A stretch of DNA of 64,000 nt from Balanoglossus misakiensis (taxonomy: Eukaryota > Hemichordata): assembly GCA_040954595.2 (NCBI GenBank), contig CM082587.2, positions 10,416,001 through 10,480,000 of the forward strand, in the 5' to 3' direction. The notes below the pieces were generated by a model that saw only the letters and a list, made by a program, of their open reading frames with translations, searched no databases and was not told the DNA's origin. This document shows, one piece after another, positions 21,124 through 33,100 of this stretch (positions within the stretch are counted from its first letter, which is position 1; every line of letters starts with the position of its first letter). The position numbers were made by a program, and so were the translations under genes.

Positions 21124-24100
21124 CAATAACAGAAATAAACGATGTAAACATAAAACCATAATGATCAAATTTGGTCAATATGTTTTTTTTTTGCAAGAAA
21201 CTCAAGAAATAGGAAAAGAATATGTAATCAATATATAAGTAAACCCTTCAATTTTTATGCCAAATGTACCTACCTATACAGTCATCCAAACTATTGGCAC
21301 CTTCATGCGTTGTACGCAGTCCTGTTGGACATGGGTTGCATTCTCTGGAACCACTCTCATTCTGGTAATAGTGACGGGGACAAAGTACACATGGCTCAAG
21401 ACCAGTGTTGGAATATGAGCCAACTGTGCATTTTTCTGGAAGTTAAATACAAATTGAAATTTTAATATGATGTTGTATCCTGGAAAAGATGAAATGAGGC
21501 CAAAATAAAAAAATATGTGCTGTTCCGATTACCCGACCTACCCTAATTATAACCTGCTGACCCTAAACTTTTTAGAGCTTCGTAAACCCAGAAGTAAAAA
21601 AAAAACATTGTTGTCAAACATACAAAATTTATGAAAATTGCGCAAATCATACGAGAACTATGACGAAATCGCGCACATCACGCAGGACTATGATGTCATT
21701 CTTCTACACTATAGTTTTTTCTGATGTGAAATGCACATTGAGAGCTAAAAAAATCGCAAAATAAAAAAAAATCCTTACCTACCTACCTACCCTATTTCTG
21801 AAAACCATGTAATCGGAACAGCATATACTATTTTTTTGGCCCAATAAAAACTTGGCATTGTAAAATAATCTTCCTACCTTTGCAACTCTCTCCTACAACT
21901 GCTACCCCGTGTGTTGACGTGTCATTTGGGCACAGATGACAATCAGTAGAACCATAATCTGGTTGATAAGATCCTTGCACACATTGTGTACATGGAGCTT
22001 TACCATCATCTGAGTAATAGCCAGGTTTGCACAACTCTAAAAGTTAAAAAAAGATCACAATTTGACCTTAAACACTATATATTCATAAACTGCATGTACT
22101 ATTTAGTTTTGAATCATCACGTCATAAAAAGATTGAAATCTAGAGAAGTCAATAGCAACACAGTCTTTTTACAATTACATCCAACAGAAGCACCTTGTTT
22201 GCATGATGTGCGATCTGTAAAATTCAAAGTATTCATGTAATGGCTTTTTTTAAAATCTCGTTTGTACGTGTTACCAAAACCGTATGTGGAATAAAATAAA
22301 CGAGTCTGTCAGTCACAGTGCTAGCTCATCAGAGATGATGTGGTATTTGTTATAGACTATTTCTCTTACCAATACAGTCATCTTGACTCTTGCTGTGTTT
22401 ATCGTGTGTACTATAACCTGATGGACAGGTAATGCATGATGTTTGACCAGCGGAATTTTGATAAGATCCAACAGGACAGCTAGCACATTCATCTCCTGTA
22501 TCATAAGTTCCAGCTGTACACGTCACTACAATGTAACAGATTAAAAAGACAAAGATGTTTAAAGTGAAGGGGTCATCGCGACACATTTGTTTGTTTATAA
22601 ACATTATAATGCATCCACAAATCTCTGAAAATAGATAATTCTTAGGATGAATAACAAAGCAGCCAACCGCAGCATAGACTGGGCATGACAGAAACTGAAG
22701 ATCCTAGTAGGTCTTGACGACTGCAGTGGGGTTTGTGCTTGTATTGGAGGACATATTCTCATCAAGGAGGACACCCACGCGGTGGGACAACCTCTTCCCT
22801 TTAACTCATCAAGGCACAGAAGTGACACATATACCAGTACAGTAAAAATTGTCTTAACTGAACACCAAATGGACTGAAGAAACTGTTCAGTTTGCAGAGG
22901 TGTTTGGTTTTATAGACTTTCTTTTAACATGGTGTTCTACATGTATGTCGAAGAGACAGGACAATGTGTTTGGTTTAGACAGGTTTCCAGATTCGACAGG
23001 GTTCAGTTTAGACAGGTTTTACTGTACTAATTAAATTATGCATTTTTTCGGAGCAACTGTCTATGAACAATTATATCAGGATAAATTGTGATGATAATGA
23101 TGCTGTTTATAAGCTGTTGTGTAAGGTGTATATGCATGTAAGCCTTGGAGATATGTCGAAGCATATGGTACACCAGTATAAGTCACTAGTGGGTTGGGAT
23201 GAAAATATTTATAAGTTGACAAGTAATTGACACCATAAACTTAGACTCTTGGTTCAAGGTATATTGGATTGATGATACTTACAACAATAACAGCCACTGA
23301 GAATCTTTCCAGATGGACAGCAACATCCTGAGAACTCATTAGTTGGGGCTCCTGACAGATTCAATTCTGGACAAGCACCATTTGCCTCGATTTTGATGAG
23401 ACTGTTGAATTGACTGAACTGAGTTGTAATTGCACTCATTATACTATCACCGCAGGTTTGGAGATCTAAACTTGTTGCGTTGTCTGTCTTTGCAAGTAAT
23501 TTCATGGCAACTGTTGCATTCACCTACCGGTATGAAAAACACCAAATAGAAAGTTTGGTTTAATGGGTTAAAAGGACAAAATAGCTGTAACTTTTGGCTT
23601 TTTTTCAGTATTTTCTTCCGTGTATCAAACGCTATTTCTTGTTCTACTCCAAACAGCATGTTACTATACCCAGTACTTATCATGTATGCGTGTAACAGCC
23701 ATTGTTATTGTTGACAAAGGAATTCTAGTCTGAAATTAAATTTTGCACAATAACAATGCTGACCATTCACATATATGTTGTGTTGATATTAAGCCAAATG
23801 CTCAACATTTTATGATTCTTCAGGTATTTGAACAAGAAACTGCAGTAGATACACAAAACAAACACACTGAAAACGTAGCAAAAAGATAAAGCTATTATGG
23901 AGCATTTAAAGGGATTATGTTTGATACAATTACAAGACACTGTTTATGTTATTCTACATGTGGATATATAGAGAATCAATGTTTGACCACACACAACTTC
24001 CATCCTCTTGTAGACGCGACAGTGAAAAAACACGCGAAAAATGAATACCATTCATTCATTTTGGGCGAGTTTTTACTCTCATATCCTACAAACAAGATGG

Positions 24101-27100
24101 AAGTTGTGTGTGGTCAAATGATGATTCACTATATATCCACATGTAGAATAACATAAACTGTGTCTTGTATCAAACATAATTAATGGGAAAACGGCAGCGA
24201 GCGAGAGACTTTGTCCCTCCAATAACAAGATAATGCTTCTTAAAAATGACACACCTTGGAGAACCCAACCTTAGGGTAACACATTGTACAATAATGTAAC
24301 GACAGAAATCAAATAAAGGATTACATCAACCTTCTTCTTCAGCATAAAACTGTAAAATTTTCCAGCAGGACAGATAATAATACCTGATTGGAGTCTACTA
24401 TGGCCATTGTTGAATAGTCACTTCAACACTGTCTTCAATCGAGTTACACAGGACCGACAACAGTGGTTCAACAGACTGCACAATTCCAAGCAGACTCGAC
24501 TCGTAATATGAGATACATTGGTTGGTATCACTTGGAATGGTTATCACAGAGTTGTATACACCTCCCACAGTCAGGCAATAATCTGGAACTTCCTTCTCTG
24601 TGGAAAGATCAATATGGAAGATAATTTAACTTCAGGCCGACTAGTTGAATTGTCAATCGTCAATCCAGTTTTCGCTTTACTAAGCTGGTGAAAAAATCCC
24701 ATTTTTGCTAATCCACTCAAATCTGGACTAGTGCCATCTTCCATGCGGTAATGTAGGTATTGACGGATTATAAAAATGTAGGTATTGACTGATTATAAAA
24801 ATGTAGGTATTGACTGATTATAAAATGATCAGTTTATATAAGGGCACACATAGCAAACTGGAAAACACAAATTCCCTCACATATCAGCAATATACAGAGA
24901 AAATTTGAACCAACAGTAACACTGAATTAGTTGGTTATTTTGGTTCTTCAAGTTTATTATCTGCATCAGCATTCACATATTATTTTGGGGGCCTAATGAA
25001 TATTGATATGATATCAGTTGAATTTCAATTACGCAAAAATAGATCAGTAGAAGCCCATACACACCAACACAATCAGGTACGTAATTATGGGGTAGCCATG
25101 TTCCACCAATTATGCAGGTGTACATTCCTCCAGGTGAATCAATTTCTTGAATGAAATCATAACCAGCTTGACAGGACAATGCACATGAGAATCCTGAACC
25201 CAGTGGTCCTCCAATGACACGGGTGCAAGTCTTCTGTCCACCTTCTGGTGTAGGTAGTGACCACTCTGGACATGTATCAGCTGAATAACTAAATGAGATG
25301 TTAAAAGGTGAAATGTCTAATGTCTCAAAACAATGCCATATTAACTTCTAAATGTTTAAAGTCTCTGCCACCACTTTTTGCATTATTTTCGAAACTCAAC
25401 TCAGTACCAGAAAAACGCTCAAAGCAGCATGCACACAAAAAGTATTATAAAGACAAAAAATCACCACAAACACACAAAAGTATTGAGATTCAAAATTCAC
25501 CAAGCGACTAGTGGGCTAGTTTAGCTGAACACTTACGTTGAACAGAAACATCAAATTGACACTGAGCCTGGTTGCCACTGTAATCGGTTGCAGTAACAGT
25601 CACTGTGATGTAGTTCCTGGTTTCAACTGCAGTTCCATTTGGTGGTTCATATATGACGTCACTGATTCCGTGGTTGTCTACAACAGAGACTGCTGGATAT
25701 GACACATTGTGTTCCACTTCATCAACAAGAATTACGTACGTGTCTGGACAGTCTAGTGGCATGGTATCTGCAAGCCAAAATATATTTCATAAGATATGAG
25801 ACTGTAATCTGCCAAGTTTGTAACCACAATACTTGCCAGCCATTAAAGCGACATAGTAATCTTGAATTCAGCTGGGAGAAGAACTGTTCTGTAGGTGGCT
25901 CCATGACAACCCCAATTGCTAAACCAGTTGAACATCGTCCTTTTTCCCAGTGATGTTGACAACCACTCCAATGATGGACCATTTATAAGCTTTGTGATTT
26001 CCACAAATGAAAGCAGGCAGACAATGCATGAAATCAAATCAAATCAAATCAGAATGAAACACAATCAGAATCAAATTAGAATGAAACACAAACAAACATT
26101 AAAATCCAATTCCAACATTGGTGATTTCATTCAAGAACTCAATCTGGCGGATAAATTGCTAAATTGTGCTGTTCTGATTACATGGTTTTCAAAAATAGGG
26201 TAGGTAGGTAGGTTTTTTTATGTTGCATTTTTTTTATTACTCTGGCCGCCGTAGTGTATAAGAATAACGTCATAATTCTTACGTGATTCTTGCAATTTTC
26301 ATAAATTTTGTATATTTGACATTGTTTTTTATACTTCCGGTTTAGGAAGCTCTAAAATGTTTAGGGTCAGCGGGTTATAATTAGGGTAGGTCGGGTAATT
26401 GGAACAGCACATATTTTTTTATTTTGACCTAATGAACATACCAATACAAACAGGTGCAGTGCCATTCCATTTAGCATTAGTGAGAAATGATGACTGTTCA
26501 GATGCATCCCTTCTTTTCCTCACAACTTCCACTGCGGCTGCTGTTGAAATAAGAAGAATTTTTTTTCTGTAAGTAATACTTAATTCATGCTTGTAACACA
26601 CCGCTCATAGCATGCATTTACCTGATGACCGTGCCTGTTTATGAAATACACATTACAGAGCCACGAATTTAGTCGATAATAGAAGAAAACTGCTGATTCA
26701 GCATTTTTCACCAATGGTTTGTCTATGGGCAAATTTTTTTTAATGCAATTTATCTCAAAATAGAGCAAGGTGACCCTTATATTTTAAGTGACCAATGAAT
26801 TTATATTTACTGGACTGAGCTATGTAGAAAATTTTGTGACAATGACAATAGAAGAAGTTTGTTTTCTAGCAATTATCAATGTAATCCTATGGGAAAAAGA
26901 CGGGTGCGTGCAGTTTTCCGGTTTATGTTCTGCGCGTACATCCTTAAAAGAAAAGAAGAGATATAAGCGCCACTTTAGTGTGAATAAAAATAATGATTTT
27001 ATACATACTGCATCTGACATTCTGGAAGAGCTCATATCCTTCAGGACAACAGAATGTTGCATCATCTTCTTGAATTGGGTTTGCAGAAGATGATAGTTCT

Positions 27101-30100
27101 GGACAATTGTCTGAACTGTCAATGGCAACCAAAACTGGAAATACACTTGGATGGTTGGTCAGATAAAAGATTAGTTGAAGACCACATCCCGACAATTCTG
27201 CATTGTCGTATCCAGGGCTCAATGGGTCTATGGGTTCAATCAGTAAGTTCAGCCCCACATCCATTAAAAGCTGCAGGTAATGAAAATACAGTCATAAGCA
27301 TTTGTTTTAAAAGATGTTATGTTTAATATGCTTTATTATTATGCATCTGGCACCAAGAACAATAGAATTTAGCGTGTACTAAAAAGCCATACGGAACGGT
27401 ACGTACGGAACGCGTGTTAAATACCCCTTAAGTTTCAAGGCGCCCCAACTCACCGTGTACAGGTATGTACTAGCTGTTATGCGGATGGTTTCAAGACATC
27501 CCCACTCCAACGCACGTAAACAAAAAAGAAAGATGACTGCTCACTGTTTCAGCTGAGCAGTTTACGATCGATTGTATCGACAAAATTAAACATCGCATGG
27601 TTGTCACATTTGCATGAAAATATTCTCCCAATATGCATTTTTTCTTTGGATATGCAATCTGAAGAGCATGTGAGATAAAATGCTATGAAGTGAACAATTT
27701 GTTGAGTGTAATATTCTAGACTCCAGAAAGAGTCTACAAGATTTTCTGCAAGACTGAAAGAGACAGTTAGAGTACCCACCGAATTATCCGATAGCGAGGT
27801 GAGACTGGTGGTGGATAATGCGATATTGATTGTAACCAGACCAGCAAGAGGAACACATGCTCCTGATGGATCTTGAGACAGGAGTTGAGTTAAACCATTA
27901 ACAAGTTGTGTTGTTATTTCTGTACCATAGTAGTTGCCACAGGATTGCTGGTCTGTAATCTGCCCACTACCATTATATGACACACTAAGCTGTGCACAGT
28001 AGTCAGGAACGTCACGGTCTGCAAAGTAATTATCGAATAATTGTAAATACAGACCCATACAACTTCTATTCTCTTCAGGTCAATTTGTTCAAAGCATAAA
28101 TGGGTTCAACTCTTTGTGGTTTATTCTGATTTTAAATTTAACTGTATTATTACTTCATGGTGTGTATGAAAGATACAAGAAAAAAAAATCACTTTTTGAA
28201 ATAAACATTTCTCTGTTAATTATCAAGTTCTGTTAATTATCGAGAATCCCCTAAAAGTATATATTTTCTGAAAGTAAATATAGGAGAACATTTTGGTGTG
28301 ACCATTGTTTACACAACTATCATGTGACAAGCAATTTAAATTAACTTCCAAAAACAAGTTTTCTGGATGTTTTGTTTTAACACTTTGAGACATCACTCAA
28401 ATACAACACGTTATCAACCAAACTAAGGGTAATATCTCTTACCTGGTAGTTGAGTTGGAGTTGGTAGGGTCGTAAGACCACCTGTTGTGGCTTTCAGAGT
28501 TGTTGCTGGTTTCGTAGTTGGTTTAGTACTGACATCATGATATACTGTATAAATGAAATTGAATGAATACTTTATATTACACACTGGACATGGGTGTCTA
28601 TATGATAAGAGTGGAAGAGTTATTTGACCAACCGTATACAGATCAATTGCACTGAGCATTGTTATTGCCTCATTTGTGACATAGAGTCTGATTCAAACAA
28701 CGATGATGATGGTAACTAACAATGTATAACTGTTTAACTGTTTACATTAGAGGTATTATGAATTTTTTTTTTCAATTGAAATTTTCACTGTACCCGTACA
28801 TGAAGTTTCTATCAATAAAGCCAAATTTTCAATGTTTTATTATTCATAGTTTACTTTATCATAATAGGAAGTAAACCTACATTTCTTTGAAAAAAAAGTG
28901 AGGAGTGAATATGTTTTCTCCTTTCTTCCACCCCTCACCCCCTAAAAATAATGGTGTCATCCAGGAGCTAGAGTCGTGTCAACTAAGTAAACAAGATCCA
29001 TCCTTACTTTGGAGCTCATAATGCTGAAAAGTGTAGAAATTCGTATACATTCACCTTTTGATGTTAACAGATCTGTCGGTGCCTCAGTTGTATGTTTTCT
29101 TGTTGTTCTTCTTTGGGAAGTGGCAGTTTCATCAGTTATCATTTGTGTTTGCCATTCTGTGGTGCCTTCTACCGTTTGCCAATATTCTGTGGTGCCGTCC
29201 ATTTTATTTGTTGTCAAAAGTGTCTCTGGTGTGGTGGCGTCCATTTTGTTTGTTGTCAACAATTTCTCTGGTGTGGTCCATGACTCTGTTGGCATCACAT
29301 CACTTGCATCGTCATACTCTGAAGTCTGGTCTGCAGGAGTAATATCCACAGATTCTGCTGTTGACATCATTTCTGTTTTTGAGATCGGAGCAGATGTTGT
29401 CTTGTATGTACCCTCACCTTCTGTGCTTGACTGCTGATCAGGCTTTTCAGAACTTGCCTCTACTGTTGTCACGACAACAGGCATGGTTACTGTAACCATA
29501 GTAACTGTTGTGGTTGACTTGCTTTTTCCAGTTGTCACAGCCGGTATATTGTCTGTGTCCAACACAGTTGTCATTCTGGGCGAAGTTATGGCATATCCAT
29601 CAGTTGAGATGCTTTTTTCTGTGCCTTCGGTGTAGGGACTAGTTAAATATTCCAGCGTTGTTTCATCTGTTGATAAAAATGAACATTACAATTTGAATAA
29701 TCTAGAACAAGGAAATCTAATGTTATATTGTTCTCCACTAACATGAACAGTATTGAATCAATGTTCCTGGCAGGAGACAATTTCAAGGTATTCTCATCCC
29801 GGTGTGTGATTCAAATGATATTGTGTTATTATTCTATTGCTTTCTTTAATGCAATTGTTTATGAGGGTGTTGAGATTTCTTATTCAAAATACAGTAAAAT
29901 AGGAAATTTCCACGAACGATAAATTTACTGGTGAAAAAAAAGTCGCTTATGGTTTTCAGAGATAACGATGCAGTGAAATACCAGAACGTGAAAATTAATC
30001 GCCACGTAACAGTTGCCACATTTGATATCATGAACATTTCCTCTTGCGAAAATTTTGCATAAGAGTGTACCAGATATTGGTGTGCAAAACACAATATCAG

Positions 30101-33100
30101 ATATCACAGCTAATGTAACAAATTCAGCTACACTCCATTGAAATCATCAGCAACATTGACCTATGTTATACAGTAAACTAATTACATATTGTATAAAATG
30201 AAACCATCTTACCTTCAAGCGTACTCTCAATTGTTGTAACTATTCCAAAGTCTGGAAGTGTAGAAACTTCAAGCTCATCATCCTCACAATGTCGAAATTG
30301 CTTGGAGGTGTCAATAATCTCATCAAACTCAAAGTCTGTAACCCTGTAGTTAATTTTACCAGACACCGAATAGACCTTGACATTGAGAGGGGCTTGTATA
30401 TCACCAGAACCAATGGGTGGTTCAAATAAGTTATCACTGAGTCTGTCTAGAGTAATCCAGGGACCAGTTGTGTGGACTTCCACAGTGGTGACAGGGTAAC
30501 GATGATCCAATATTAATAAGCTGAATGATGCAGAAATGCTCTCTGCAAACTAAATAAACAAATCAATCAATCAATATGCAGTACACTAAAAAGATGAACA
30601 ACACAGTCCCTGGTTGGTCCTAATACTTTGAAATTTAGAGCAAGACTTACTGTAAAATGGGTTATTTTCGCGAGCATAAATTTTCGCAAAATACGCAAGA
30701 TCTAAAAGAGACGTGAAAATAAATGTCGTGTGAAATGTTTTTCAGATTTAACAATGCAGTTAGTGAAATACAAGAACGCCAAAATTAATCCTCGCGTAAC
30801 AGTTGCCTCTTTTGATATTGCGAAAATTTCCTGGCGTGAAAATTTCCCGTTTTACAGTATTTGCAACAAATCATTGTCAATGACCTAGTCCCCACTGGAT
30901 CTTCCCTTGTCCAAATCAGTTGAGACTGGTTTGATTTCCAGGAGATCTAAACTTCCAGTAAAGAAACAGATGAATACTCTTGACAATTTAAACTTCAATA
31001 TTACAAATACTTAAAAAAATGGCTAGGGAGGTTTCAAACAAGTTTGCCAAGATGTGACAATTAAAGACAAGGGTATATAAATTAGTTAATAATTGTGTTG
31101 TTTCACAAACCTTGAACTTGATAGAGACATCCTCAGGACAGGCAACAACTGAGTAGGATACAAGAAGAGATGAAGGACTTTCACCATCTGACAAGATGTT
31201 GTAAGCATCCTGACTTAGAACCAGACCATCTTCATCACTCATGCAGTACGGGTACATGCACATGTCTGTTACCCGGACAACTACAGATACATCATTTGAA
31301 CCAATCACGTTCAGGCATTGCCCGCAAACCTGCAATTACACAAACCAAAAAACTCCTTTAGACAACACTGGAAATACTACAGTATGCAGTTTTTTTCAAG
31401 TACATTTAGTGATTAAATCAATCTTGGGTGAGAAATTTAAAAAAATACAGTGCAACACATAAAACAAGACAAAATAAAATCATTCATAACAATGTTACAA
31501 ATCACAATGAGAAATTGGAGACAATCTGGTCAGTATTGACACTGGAGCAAAACATTTACCGGTACATAGACTTTCAAGAACTAACTTTATACTTACATGT
31601 GAATCTTGAAAATTGGCCATACCAGCAACCATACTTGTGTAGAATGTTCCAAATGAACAGGTACCATCAGTTGGTGTCTCAATGTACTTCTCACAAGTTG
31701 CGTTTACAAAAGTCTCAAAGGTTCCACAATCTCTACTGACTGTAAAATCAACAACACAATCAGGATATTCTTTGCTGCAAGAAGAGTTAATATCCTAACA
31801 TGGGTTTGTGTGGTACATTTTCTAATCTGGTGAAATGTGTTTGTGTGTAAGCTTTTATCATTTATTTACAGGTATGGGACCTTGTACAGTGGTGATATAC
31901 CATCTACAATGAAGACCAATTGATGATGTACAGAAGAGAAATTTCCTGATTTGTGCTGCTTTCTGATACTGAAACACATATCGACTAGCCATGTTCGGAT
32001 AACAGCATACGTTTGTGTCCCCTCGGGAATGCAAATTACCCCCAAAACAATCTGTTTCCATCGGCCTTCAGCCTCTAGAAACAGACTGTTCTGGGTTGAC
32101 TCACAGTCCCTTAGGGAAACAAATGTATGCTGTTGCCCTCACTGCCAGTCAATATGCACAGTTTATCGGTACACACACACATTCAGCAGAAGGCATAATA
32201 TTGTTCAGTAATTGCAATGTATATTACTATATATGTGACAATGGGGCAAGACTTGACTAGCGCTATGCTATGTTTCTTGCTCCATATTGCCAATGTAAAA
32301 AATTAGATATACTGGTATACGGTATTAAGTATTTACCATTTCTCTGCCACAAAATATATTCCTTTCTTAAATTGTGGCAATAAAAGGACAAATACTGATA
32401 TGAATACGAATTATACGAATACACAGTATAATTACCTGTTGATACATCATGAGAAGGTGTCACTGGTTTTGTTGTTGATATTTTAGTTGAAAGTGGTGCA
32501 CTAGTAGTTTCAGATGTTGTAAATTCTTTATCTGAATCTGTCGTTGGTTTTCTTTCAGTCACAGTGATTGCCTGCGTTGATGGCGCCTCATAACCTGCAT
32601 ATGGAAATCAAGTCATTCTGCATTAAAATATGTGAGATTCCATAGATCTCACTAATGATTATTTAATATCAATTATTTAATATAACTATATGATAAATAA
32701 CTTGACTGGAATGGAATTTGGATTTTATTGCTACATTTTGCTACACAACCTATTACTGATGTACACACAGAACGTAAACTTGTAAACTGCGCAAATTCGT
32801 GCACATTTGTCTCTTCGCATGGGATTAGATTGATATAAACTCACTACTGTCATTTTCATGACAATTTAGCTCAGTTAAATGAAAATAAATTCATTGGTCA
32901 AATAAAATTGTATGGTCACCACAGTCTATTCAGAGATAAATATCGTTAAATGTTTTTGGGTGAAGAAATGCTGACTCAGCTGTTTGTTTGTTTTTCAACT
33001 ACACAAGGCCATGACTAAATTCAAGCATGGTGACCCCTGTATTATACAGCTTTTCATTATGCTAACAAATGAGAAACCAAAAATCCACAATTAAAAGAAA

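Noticed and set aside
29009-29437. 142-residue + strand frame rich in Val/Ser
   Set aside because: Antisense shadow of the Thr-rich mucin exon at 29055-29666.
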